NCBI GenBank assembly: GCA_027575765.1
Contig: JANBPT010000660.1
Span: 1-26,872 of the forward strand
Direction of reading: 5' to 3'
Source of the DNA: Tieghemiomyces parasiticus
Taxonomy: Eukaryota > Kickxellomycota > Dimargaritomycetes > Dimargaritales > Dimargaritaceae
Length of the DNA stretch: 26,872 nt
Position 1 is the stretch's first letter, and every line of letters starts with the position of its first letter. The notes below the pieces were generated by a model. It was not told the DNA's origin. It searched no databases and saw only the letters and a program-made list of their open reading frames with translations. A program made the translations under genes and the position numbers. This document shows, piece after piece, positions 1 through 10,874 of this stretch.

Positions 1-383
1 GAGGCTGCATATTGGTGCATCAGTAATGCAGTCTTGTTTGTGGGTGTCGCAGTCCTGTACCTGCTCAGGCACGTTGTAACCGTGGGGAAATCAAGTCTCT
101 ACAAGTTCTTACCTAACGCACCCTCGAAGTCTTATTTGCTAAAAGGTTGGACGAAACCCAGCGAGCAGTTTATAGTCGGCGGATTGGTTTCTACAACACG
201 ATAATTAAAATTAAGTTTAAGCATCATTTACATCGCAACCTGTAAATACGCGTTTCTTCTGATCTCCGTTACCCGGCAACGTGAATTGACCCGAGTCGAT
301 ACCGTGACCAACCCGCACGAAAACTGTACACATGTGCAATTATACCTGACTAATAGCCAGGGGTACATGATCATCTCTGTCAT
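1..383. other. 3' flank of the cystathionine gamma-synthase gene; no gene seen
   Basis: This stretch lies downstream of the minus-strand STR2-like gene. It is AT-richer around 195-235, where several TTTAA/AATTAAAA-like runs could serve as the polyadenylation region of that gene read on the minus strand. No reading frame here resembles a protein family. The window edge is at base 1, so any gene to the left is cut off. Confidence 0.5.
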
Positions 384-2553
384 TCACATTTTCTTGCACC
401 TCAAATTAGATTCCGCTGCCGCAAGATCGAGAGCAGCTCGGAACGCACGGAGTAGATTGTCAGTATCCTCCAAGCCTATGCTGCAACGGATCAGGTTACG
501 GGACACGCCGTACTTCTCTGCCCAGTCTAATTCGTGGTAGTGGGCCAGGATTGTGTATGGGCTGACCAGGGTGAAGTTGGTGCCAAGGGAGGGCCCCTTC
601 GCGCAGAGCATGGCGTCGTAGAAGGCCGGAGTAGCGGCCGGATCGGCCAAGACGATAGAGAGGAGGCCACCATAGCCGCCGTCGGGGTACTTGATTTGCT
701 CGTAGTGGTCACGTTGAACGTACTTGGGATAAAAAACATCCTTGACCAGGGGGTGGCCACGAAGCATATCCGCAAGAGCCTCGGCATTGGTGTTGATCCG
801 GCGTACGCGATCACGGAAAGTCCGCGAGTTACGCTCCATGAACACGGCGTCCTCACACCAGTAGAGGTCTTCGTAATGTGTCCGGATGGCGGTCTTCAGC
901 AGGGCGTAGTACGGAGCGGCCGGGTTGAGAATGAGACTGCCGCCCATCACGTTGCTGTCACCGCTGAACACCTTGGTGAGGCTGGACACAACCATGTCGG
1001 CATAGGCCAGGGTGTTCACGTTGACAAAGTTGCCGATGGTCTCATCCACCACAATGACGAAGCCGTACCGGTCGGCTAATTTGCGCAGGCGGGGCAGGTC
1101 GGGGGTCTTGAGCAGCGGGTTACCCGGGCACTCGCAGAAGAGGCCGCGTACTGGGCGTGGCGCCAAGGCGCTCGTTGCCGTGGACGTAGTGTTGGTGCGG
1201 CGGAGGAGGTCTTCCAACTCGACATAATCCCGGTCATCGCCGTAGGCCAGGAAATGACACTCTGACCCAAATTTCTGCAAAATTTTCAGGGTATCAGTGT
1301 AGGGAAACCCGAAACACACGGTGGCGGCCTGACCCGTAGTGCTCGATGGGATTTCGGATCCAGACGTGAGCGCGGCCTGCAGGAAGCGGTGGGCGCCGTA
1401 GATAGCGCTCATGCCGGTTGGGAACAGAAAGACGTCTTCGGCCGTTACGGTGGCAGTTTGAGGCTCGTCGGTACCGAGTTCCGATGGGGACTGGATGGCT
1501 TGGGCAATACGCTGACGTAGGGCCTTTTTACAGTAGGTATCACCCGTCGCGGCTTCCACGTTTCGTCCGTAGCGAATTTCGAGGTACTCGGCAGTTTCGT
1601 CAGGGTCGGTTGCAGATTGGGCGGTAGAGAGAACGGGGGAGACGTCCGATTCTCCGCTGGAAGCATTGGTAAGGCGGGCCGTCGACGCGGCCGGACGTTG
1701 CCGCTGGTACCGCGGGTGACCCTGACGGGGCACCCAGGACGTAGACGAGGGACGGGTGGACACTTTAGAAGTTGTCATCGGTGAGCGAGGCGGAGAGGCC
1801 AGGCCGCCGAGGGCGCGGAGGCAGTGGGCGGCCAGACGAGATGATACAATCTCACCAGAGTGCTGCCAAAACAGTTTGGCCGTACCAGCCGCCCAGCCCC
1901 GTGTGTAAAACACCGGATACACGCACAGGGTGCGGTGCCGTAGGTCTTCCGCGGGTAGCCAAGGGCTCGAAGGCACCTGAAATTCCATGATCCGGACCTC
2001 TGACGCCCCGGCACCTTCGCCGTCCGGCCCCGCGCCAGCTGGAGGCACCGCAAACTTAAGGATAAAATCATGACACTGTTCGGCCACCCGCTGGGACGGG
2101 AAAACAAGGCAAGCCTCTCCAGCCTGGCCATGGCGGGCTTCAATCTGACGGCAAAGCTACGTTGGTAAAGTTGGGTGATGGTTGGATGGAAAGTGGTGTG
2201 GAGTTAGGTCTGAGGTTACGCTGCGTACGCTATACAAGCGTAGAAGGAGTCAATTTCGATTCCCGAGGCCTTCTGTACCGGTGGACTAGTGAGGGTATAC
2301 GCGTGGTTAGTCCAATGGCTACTCTGCCAAGCAGTTGACGCTGAGGTCGTTCTGCCTTACTTACCTCTTGTACCGCACGGTGGTAAAAGAACCGCGGGTA
2401 GCCGCTGACCATGGCGGCCGCAATTCGTGGATGGCCCTCCTCGTAGTCGATGTTGTCTTGCCAGTACGGCAGGGACACGGACACGGCGTGCTCGACGTTG
2501 GCCGGAATGGGCTGGCCGGAGGCCGGGAATTTGGGCAGGGTATTGGTAGACAT
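384..2553 (-). CDS. STR2: Cystathionine gamma-synthase (fungal STR2 type), 2 exons, 649 aa
   Basis: PLP-dependent trans-sulfuration enzyme that joins cysteine to an activated homoserine ester to make cystathionine, on the route to methionine. Exon 1 is 2553-2365 (63 codons) and ends at a GTAAGT donor. Exon 2 is 2144-384 and begins after a TTTGCCGTCAG acceptor. The join is phase 0 and reads VQE-IEARHGQAGEACLVFPSQR. Exon 1 carries the family-typical HAVSVSLPYWQDNIDYEEG and GYPRFFYHRAVQE. Exon 2 has FPTGMSAIY (substrate/PLP region), VVDETIGN with the PLP-nitrogen Asp near residue 430, and SSLTKVFSGDSNVMGG with the Schiff-base Lys near 454. Length fits yeast Str2 (about 640 aa). A Ser/Thr/Pro-rich stretch near residues 178-245 looks like a lineage-specific insertion. 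The ATG at 2553 was chosen because it is the first in frame, has A at -3 and precedes the conserved N-terminal domain; the frame stays open upstream only from a GTG at 2703. No targeting peptide is evident, so a cytosolic location is likely. Confidence 0.95.
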
Positions 2554-4068
2554 GGTTGCTAGAGGGTAGGTGAATGGCACGACTATGTCGAGTTGTGAAT
2601 CTGTTCGGACGGACCTAACTGTGGCCGCCAGAGATAGGGTGGAAAGGGATGCCACGCAAGGGAATGCGCCGGCGAAGCAGGAATAAGCAAGCGGGTGCGA
2701 CACTGATTATCTCGCTGGACAGAGCAACAGAGAGTCAGAAAAGAGAAGAAGCTGAACTGGCCCCGGAAATATGCGCCTTGTAGCTGTTGCAGCCCGGGTT
2801 AGTTGCGAGAGAGGCATGGGGGTCCGCGGTAGAGCCTGACAGCAACCGAAAAAGTAGCCCAAAGGGTATGGGGTAACCAGTAGTTGGTTAGTCATGATGC
2901 ACCAGGACAGGGCCGCCAATCAATAGTAAGGTTTATGAGCGATTGGGCTGAGATGGGGATGGTAGTCCTCGAGAGTATGCGATATTATCCACCACCCTGT
3001 GGACTGGCCGCTGCCTAGAACGCCACTCGAGACCATACCATTTGGCTAGGGGTCAACCCAAAGAATGTACATCACTACCCAGTGACGCCATTGTGAGTCA
3101 CGGCACTACTGATTGCATTTGCAGATGGACCTGGCTGTTCGACCAGTGCACACTTCGCGCCCTCCAGGTTGCCGCTACCACCAGAAGTAACGATGCGGAC
3201 CCTGCCACCCATAACCATGGCGGCGTATCCACTCCTCGATGGCGCGTAGCATAGCCTGCGGTTACGGGCCATGGATCGCAGGGCCCAACGGCATACATAG
3301 GCTACCCCTTAACCTGGCCGCCACCGCCGCCTGCCTTGGGGCCACTATGAAATAAACCTACATCCTGTCTGTCCTGCCTGCCGTTTAGGAATCCAGGCTT
3401 ATTCGGGAGCAATATCCGAGTCAAAGGCGACCGTGAAATTCCGAAGACCGCAGACGCCTCGGCTTAGTCCTACCTGTCACGTGTGCCGGTCAGCTTTTGA
3501 AATGCACGCTGACCTACACTCTTCAGTGCTGGCTGTGGCCAGTCAGCCCCCCCCCCAGGCCAGCTCTACAACTTATAATAGGATCTGGAACTCAGCGTCG
3601 GCCCGCCGTGTACCACTGTGGTTAGGGTTGGGGGGGGCAGTACCAATATTTTTCGTATACAACCGATTGAAGTTTTCAACTATTGGATCCGTATTGGCAA
3701 TTATAGTCTCACATGTGTAACAGATAAGTGTATATTCACCTGGCCTTGTGAAAGCTCAGGCGCCTCTAAAGCCTTAGACCCCGCTTTTATCCCTGCCTTC
3801 CCATCTCCCCAACCACCCCACTGGGCGCTCCGCTGACCCGTTCGCGTTGTCAAGAGTGACCGTATTTGACTATTTAATACACATAAGCGACCAAAAGGCA
3901 CCGTTGCAGCCAGCGCTTTCACATTTAACTGGGACCTTAACATTCCGACTTCTTATTACACCCCCCTTTTTTTGGGACGTAATGACTTTCAATTGTGTTG
4001 GCAATTTGATATCGATGACCCTCCCTGCCTTTACTTCCCTACACGTCATTTCCTAACCGTTAGTAACT
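2554..4068. other. Intergenic region between divergent genes; no gene seen
   Basis: This region separates the 5' ends of the minus-strand STR2 gene and the plus-strand orphan gene, so it should hold both promoters. I see no convincing coding exon, tRNA or repeat family. It contains a run of 10 C near 3547-3556 and a run of 8 G near 3630. Short open frames here lack codon bias and recognisable motifs. Confidence 0.55.
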
Positions 4069-5896
4069 ATGCATGTCGTACCGTGCCTGGGCCTTCTCCT
4101 ATCATTTCTGGTCTGCGCGATCGCTACTCAGGACGCCCACGGACGGTCTCCCCTGGACCGTGCTGATGACCTGGTTCTCCATCTCATTCTCCGACATGCC
4201 GCCCAAGGAGACGCCTGGGAGGCCAGGCGCGTCTCGCGCCGTTTCCACGAAGTGAGCCGCCGCGACACATGGGTAGAGACAAGTCAGGTACGTACCAATC
4301 CCCGCCCGTTTGTTCCACGTCATGTGCAGATGTACTATAGAAAATAGATGAAGGGTTGATGCGGTCCCAATCAGGGCACTGCCGAAAATCACAGTTACCC
4401 CTCTATTTCATGCGGCAGGACGACTTCTTTAACTACCGGGCGTTCCCTCTGGCCTACCAGCGACTGATTGCCGTGGCTAACCCACATACTAACTGCACCC
4501 TGCCTCACTGAACCCTCCATCCCACCAGGCCCTGAGCAGGCTCCCCGGATTGTTGGCAGCCGAACAGCCGGTCATCGATCAGGTTAAGGCAGTTAAAGGG
4601 GACCTGACACGCCTGAACCAGCACATCCTGCAGGCAGAAATAGCCCTCCGACGTACTGAGGAATCACTTCAAAATACCCGGTCCCAATTCTATGACGCCC
4701 TGCACGCCGACGAAACTCAATTGTCGTCACCAGTGAAGCCGACCGCGGTTCATCAACAGATTGAACGCCGTCGGCATAAGTACCTTGTGGGCCGAGAGTG
4801 GACCAGCCTCGTCGGCCGATTAATCAACGTTAGTGCTGCCTGGACGGCATTCGACAACAAGGGGCACGAGTTGCTGACGCTCCTAGCAGAGTTGGACGGA
4901 GTTAACGCCATACTCACCACCCTCACCCGGCCGTTTGTCCGGGCCTGGCTGCTCAACGAGGCGCGACTTCGCCACCAGTCACCGGGTCTCATCACGATAT
5001 TCTTACAGGGATTAATCGACGAAGAGGAGCGAAAGTTGTTCGACACGTTTTACAGTGACGAGCGGCGGTGGCCTGACCTGTTCCAGCTTCGGACGAGGAT
5101 ACAGGCGTACCTCGGTCCCGGGTCCATCCTTTCCTGTGACCTCTTGCAGCCTAGTCAGCCTGATTCTGCCAGTGATGCAAGGGTCCAAGTGCCGAATGGG
5201 GCATCACAACGGGTAGTCCCTGGGGACCTACTCCGCTCGCCCTACGCTGGGCTGTACGAATTGGTCCGTCGCAGCGATGACGAGCTGCTTGGCCTTGTAC
5301 TCCGTCGTATTTTGGGCGAAACCGACGGGAGTGGTGTAATGGGCCGATTGACTCATAAGGATACGGGCATCTTTAAGCTTGACCGCTATGACTACTTGTA
5401 CGGCCCCCACCTACACAGTCATCCGCGCATCGAAGAGCCTCCTTACTGGGCCGCCGACTTGTCCGTGACTCTCATCACCCTACGCTTCCTTAAAACCCCG
5501 ACTGCCATCGGGCCGACCTCGGCGCTCTACCGGGTTCTGACTACGGCCAAATACACCACCAAGCGAACCCGTATGCACATCTGGGCCCTCGGGATGGAAC
5601 TCGGGGTTTCCAACCTCGGATTCCTAACGAGGGATTTCACAGAAGACACGTATGCGCAAGTCTACAATTGCGCGCGCGAGCGCAATTGGACGGCGGCCAG
5701 TCGTGTAGCCTCCCAACGTACAACCCTATTGAAGCGATACACCTGCAAGTGTCGCCACCGGTTTTATACTGCGTCCCCTATCCGTCTAGGTCCTAAGCAG
5801 AGCCTCACCGTGCAGATGTTTGGCATTACCAAGGCTGAAAAGCTGGCCGCGGCCGCGGCTGAGAACCCCCATGTCATGCCTGGCACCTGGGTGTAA
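4069..5896 (+). CDS. Orphan protein with predicted signal peptide, 3 exons, about 546 aa
   Basis: I do not recognise a family. Proposed exons are 4069-4287, 4419-4472 and 4529-5896, all phase 0. The N-terminus has a hydrophobic core (LGLLLSFLVCAIAT) followed by polar residues, suggesting a secretory signal peptide of about 20-25 aa. Next comes a helical stretch (residues about 30-70, DDLVLHLILRHAAQGDAWEARRVSRRF in two parts) that vaguely resembles an F-box, although that role would not suit a secreted protein. Residues about 92-150 are charged and probably helical, and the rest is a mixed alpha-type domain ending in an Ala-rich tail. Exon 2 is only 54 nt and its donor (GTGGCT) is weak, whereas a textbook TACTAAC branch site lies at 4487-4493 before the CAG acceptor at 4528. 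Skipping exon 2 would also keep frame and give 528 aa. The long exon 3 has strong third-position C/G bias, so it is surely coding. The start codon and exon 2 are the uncertain parts. Confidence 0.68.
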
Positions 5897-7618
5897 TGTT
5901 GTACCAGTCCGCCCACTTTTAGTAGCTAGTTGACTGGGACTGTGAAACGTTAGCGACATTCCCTGGCCCTTCCGTCAGGGCGACATTAAAGCTTCGTGAT
6001 CATAGAGACGGCGGAACGCGAGAGGCGATCAATTGGCTAACCTTGGTCTGGTATCGCGGATGACAGTATTTTGACAGCCGTTGGTGTGCTAGGGTAGGCT
6101 GGACACCATTTATCTTCCCAGCTTGACCAGCCTGCATTTTTAATGAACTTGCAAACCGACGGAACCCTGTGGGGCTTGCCACTATTGACTCGGAGGCAGC
6201 CTTCCCCAGCATACCTTGTCGATGCAACTCACGCCGTTTTTGATTCAGTACATTCAGCTCGACCCTAAATAGTGGCTGCAAGGCGCACTTTCCAGGTCAC
6301 TAGGTGTGCATTTGACAATCCAGCTACACGCCCTTTGGTGTGTTTAATCCAGCTCGGCTACTTCAAGCAGCACCTTCTCCTGATGCTGTGGTACGCGGAT
6401 ACGCTCTTCCGCCTACATCCGTATGAACTTCAGAGTGCAGTTTCCTGCCTCATACGCCTTAGTTATTGTTCACTTCCGGTTTCCTCCCTGTCTCTCTCAA
6501 CAATGGAATGGCTACCCTTCCGAAACTATACAGCCCATGTATCATCCGCACTGCCACCCCCTGACCCGTCTGTCGATGGACATACCCAGATACCCCTCCA
6601 ACGGGCAGCCGGTCACGTAACCCTTCCTTCTTCTGTCACCCCCCCCCCCTCCCATGACATCTACTTTCTCAATTAACCGCTCACGCCAACGTTATCCAGT
6701 TTCTTGATAAATGGCGCGATGGGGTGCGGGCCTCTACAGGTGGAGACCCGCATCAGGAAAGGGACCAATCCCCGTCTCAACATAGTACTTCCCAGCCTTG
6801 ACCATCAGTGTGTATAGCGAGCAAAATTATTTCCCACATCACCCCACAGTAGCTATATAAGTCCAGGGTGAGTATCTCCTGCCAAACCATTGTTCTTCTG
6901 CTACCCGCTTCCTTCCGTTTACTGCCATTAATTATATCGACCCATACTATAAGGGCGCATGGGGGGAATAACATTGACATTAGCCAGTACTCAGTCACTA
7001 TTTCCTAAATCTCTGTATTCGATACCATTCCTTTCAGCTTAAGCCCTCCCATAGATATTTGTGATTGGCTTAATCAGCCACGCCCGATAACATCAGTAGG
7101 TAAGAAACTTCCGCCAGTAGGCCACTCTCGACCTGGGACTTCAGTCAGATCGGGGGTTAAATCGTACTTGGTCCTTTGGGCACTTCGACAGTTGTGTTTC
7201 TGAGGTCAGTGTCTTTACAAAGCTCCATCTACCACGATGCCTACGAAAATGGCGCCGGTCTTTCCGCGGGTGTCGAGCGTAATTAGTATGATGCTGCTGT
7301 GGCATCTGGGACGTCGCTATCTACCATCGTAACGGTGTTTTGAATCATACTACATGCGAACCAGTGTGAAAGACAGAATGTAGAAGGGGCCAAAAGGGGA
7401 GTTTGGTTGCTACCTTTTCATAGCTTCCGTACTGATATGAACATTCACAACCCTCGGCAACGCATGAAGACCCAGCACGGGTACGGCGAGAAGCCGGGGC
7501 CTTGTCGTTTATAACCCGTTCCTGAGATTAACTTCGACCCCTTTTTCTACCTACCTGTGCTAATCGCTAACCACCACTTGAATTATATTGGCACGCGGCT
7601 GTCAGCCGTTATACAACA
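5897..7618. other. Intergenic region; no gene seen
   Basis: About 1.7 kb with lower GC and frequent stops in all frames. A run of about 11 C lies near 6639-6649. A TATATAA-like string near 6853 has no plausible coding exon downstream on either strand. The last few hundred bases form the 5' flank of the first lipase gene. The open frames of 65-134 codons here show no motif or codon bias. Confidence 0.55.
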
Positions 7619-9194
7619 ATGGATCCCGAGACCTATATCGATACCTGGGTAGAAGCCATGGTCGGGCGGGCGAGGGACCCGGTCACCAAACCCTCGCGAT
7701 TCTCTAGGCTGCCCTCGCTCAGATGTTTTCCATCCGTTCCCAAATACACGGGCCCATTCCCGGTGGGTGTCCATGATATTGAGTGGAAGAAGACTGACGT
7801 GGCCTCGGAGGTTTCTGCTTTACAGCCCGAGCTATTCGATACCGCCTACGTGACCGCACGAATCTATTACCCGGCTGCGCCCACCGGCCGTGAAGCCCGG
7901 CCCAATTGGATGCCCCAACCGATTTCCGTCTACACTGAAGGTAGGTCTACGGCCGAGACGACATTATAGTTGTTTCGTCTATTCTCCTTGATAAATCGCG
8001 TCATTTTTTTGACATATCGGCATTGCCCTCCTCTCCGATCGATATCGTCGCCCTTGTGCCGCTCAATATAAAGGTTACGGTCGGTATCTTAAACTTCCCA
8101 AATGGACCAGCCGTATCGCCACTGGTTTCATCCGCACCGCAAAGTTAGACGCCCGCATCCGCCCTCCGCTTGCTGCTAGTCTTTCCCAGCCTTCGACCGC
8201 GACAGAAAAGACCGCCGAGGCCAACACGGCGTCGGACCAGGCCGCGACTCGCTTCCCGGTAATCTATTTTGTCCACGGAATAGCAACCTGCCGGTCGACC
8301 TGCGCGCTCGTATGTGGCGAGTTGGCCTCCCGCGGATTCGTGGTAGTGACCCCGGAGTGTAGCGATGGTTCGGGTGCCACGTGCTATTCGCCTCACATGA
8401 AAGTTCACTACATACCTATTCCCAAAGACCACGATAGGCACGCCTATTGGCATCAGCGACTCCTCTGGCGGACTATCGAACTGGAGGAAACGATCCGGAT
8501 GGTCGAACGGGTGGTGGTTGGTACCGATCAGGACCCCGGAATGCCTGATGGCCTCTCGGAGTATAGTAATCCGCACCACGTCTTCACCGAGGAAGAGTTG
8601 AAGCGCGACGGTGGGTTCAGACTGCGTCATCTCCGCGGTCGCCTCGACCTTGACCAAACCATCCTAGCCGGTCATAGTTTTGGTTCGGCGGTGGTGTTCC
8701 AAGACCTGTCCAGTTTCACCCACCCCAATGTCAAGGCCGTCGTAGCGTTGGATCCCTGGATTTATGCGATGAGTCGGGACGAGCGTATCTTGGACCACCC
8801 GGTCCTGATTATCAACTCGGAGTTTTTTACGCAATGGGATGAGCACCACAATGACATGCTGCAGCCTTACATTTGCTCGAAGCAGCCGGGCAGGGGCGAG
8901 GACAAGGCCAACTCGTTGCTCATCACCGTCCTTGGGGCTCGCCACGTAGATCAGAATGACGTTCCTAGCTTATTTCAACACCTGAATGGCTTCGTGAGGC
9001 TTTTCGGCCGCCGTGGTGCTAGCAGAAGCATCCATCCTCATCACAGTATCAGGCTGAATGTGAGCGCCTTCGTAACCTACGTTGGTCCATACCTGTCTGC
9101 CGCCGTGCGCCAGAACCTGGAGGAGGACCCGTTCATCCTGAGCGACGACGATACGACCCGACCACCCGAGATTCGGATCGACAAGCGGTTCTAG
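7619..9194 (+). CDS. Platelet-activating-factor acetylhydrolase-like phospholipase A2, copy A, 2 exons, 480 aa
   Basis: Alpha/beta-hydrolase of the PAF-AH (group VII phospholipase A2, PLA2G7/PAFAH2-like) family, which removes acetyl or short oxidised acyl chains from the sn-2 position of phospholipids. Exons are 7619-7940 (GTAGGT donor) and 8074-9194, with a phase-1 split Gly codon. An N-terminal region has KYTGPFPVG.HDIEWKK and ARIYYPA, typical of the family. The oxyanion-hole motif is YFVHGIA (about 179-185). The catalytic triad is Ser309 in AGHSFG, Asp334 in ALDPW and His398 in GARHVDQND. No signal peptide or membrane segment is visible, so it is probably cytosolic like PAFAH2. It is the first of a head-to-tail pair with the gene at 10875, with the same exon 1 length (322 nt) and intron position. 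The intron is 133 nt and its AAG acceptor is less pyrimidine-rich than in copy B. Specific substrate is not determinable from sequence. Confidence 0.92.
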
Positions 9195-10874
9195 CGCTGC
9201 AAGGTCTAAAGGGTCGAGTATCGCGCAAAGGGATGGATACGATGCCGGCTAAGAGGCCGCATTTACTTGTCAATAGGCACTAGGGACAGCCCTTCCATAC
9301 CCTCAGAATAAACAGCCCAAATAGCGCCCTTTGCTACGTTCTAAGCGTGATTAGTAGGGATAAGGCTCGCTTGCTGACAGTATGCATTGACCGACCTCTA
9401 AACGCGCCTCTACAATTCGTACCATGGGTTTGCCTTGCCTACAACGTTCTACGTATCAGTCCCAAAAAAAAACGGTGGGCCATTGACTGGAAGGCTGGTT
9501 GCCAGTGTACCGACCGCCACAGTTAGAAGCGTGATTCGCATTGTACTTGTACACATGTACCCCATTCCACCCTTCGCATCTAGGGTCCCGCCATGGCTCG
9601 TCATCGACAGATTAGTCAGGGAGGGGACCAGACAACCGATCCCAACACCTCAGGTCTTGGCCATGCCTAGAGTCCAGCCGCCGATCGGGTTAGTCCCGAG
9701 GTGCGGTCCTATCGGTCCGGGAATCGCAACCGCCGACGGGCCTTATTGACCAATCCTGCCTTATCCCTAGTACACACGCCAGTTAGGTGGCGGGATTACC
9801 TCGCCCATATCCGGTCTGGCGGGGTTCTCAGTCCACCGTCATTAGTACTTCCGATTGCCCCACCCTTTCCCCCGTGCCCCACTGAATGATAACCGGTCGT
9901 AGGTGACACTGCTTGTGATGGCCTTATTCACACCACTTCCCAACTTGAGTGGGTTATATAAGTCACTGGTCGGTCCCCACCTCCAACAATAATCAGCCTT
10001 TATCACCAATTCCTTCAACTCCACTTATTTGACCCTTGGTTTCTCATTACGTGGCTGCCCTGTAATATACACCCAGCCTCTGCCCCGTGCCTTCTAAATT
10101 CCACCCCGCGCTGTATCGACCGAAGCACCACGGCCTTCGGACTCTTGCTTACGTAGTCTACCCTCCAACTCTGCAGCTAGGTAAGGTGACTGTCAGGCTA
10201 CCACGTCGCGCGTATGGTTTCGATAGGTCACGGGCCCTACCCCTGCCCTCGCTTCCACCACCACCCAAGGTCGGATACAGAGCTTCGTATTGACGCATGA
10301 ATATCCGCCATAACAGCTCACACTGTGGGCAGTGCCGGTTAACCCGCAGGGGCCAGGAAATGGTCCGCTGCTGGGGTGATCGGTGTGCGGTAGGGGCATG
10401 TAGAGGTTTCGGGGGGAAGCTAGGGGCTGATGACACCGAGAGCTGGCGGCAGACTATACCAAGGGGAAAGAAGGCCGGTTAGATCCTTGGACCTGTCGGT
10501 GTGGGAAGGCCAGTGAGTTACATCGAAATGACCATCTCATGCAGGTTTCCCACTGTTGGAGTTGGCCCATCACCCTCCACGTTGTACCCCAGGAACTAGT
10601 GATACCACAACTACGAGACGGCATGTGTTCCCCCTACTTTACCCTGCCGCAATGTGGTCAAAACCATTGGCATTACCTTTGCCTGCCACAGACAGCCCTT
10701 TAGAGCCTCTGGGCGGCATGTGAAGACTAATATACAGGAAAAGGGATTCCTCGTAGCCATAAAATGCGACGTTTACACCTTACTCAATCAGTAACCCCTT
10801 TACTACATACCTCTATCTTCTCCTGAACGTCGTCCTTACCACCCCAGCGCCCGATAGATACCGAACATCCAATC
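9195..10874. other. Spacer between the tandem lipase genes; no gene seen
   Basis: About 1.7 kb separating copy A stop from copy B start. I see no third lipase fragment and no obvious direct repeat that would mark the duplication breakpoints. A TATATAA string occurs near 9954 but no exon follows it. Open frames of 60-104 codons lack motifs. It presumably contains the 3' end of copy A and the promoter of copy B. Confidence 0.55.

Noticed and set aside
534..1079. 181-codon plus-strand open frame
   Set aside because: It is antisense to the strongly supported cystathionine gamma-synthase exon and has no motif.
2225..2290. TTCGATTCC string resembling a tRNA B box inside the STR2 intron
   Set aside because: No matching acceptor stem, anticodon arm or A box could be found within 70-90 bases, so it is not a tRNA.
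2554..2703. N-terminal extension of the STR2 exon 1 frame up to 2703
   Set aside because: The extension begins at GTG, not ATG, and the first ATG (2553) sits right before the conserved domain with a good start context.
8145..8657. 170-codon minus-strand open frame
   Set aside because: It is antisense to lipase A, a shadow of its codon bias; a similar shadow occurs opposite lipase B at 11549-11911.
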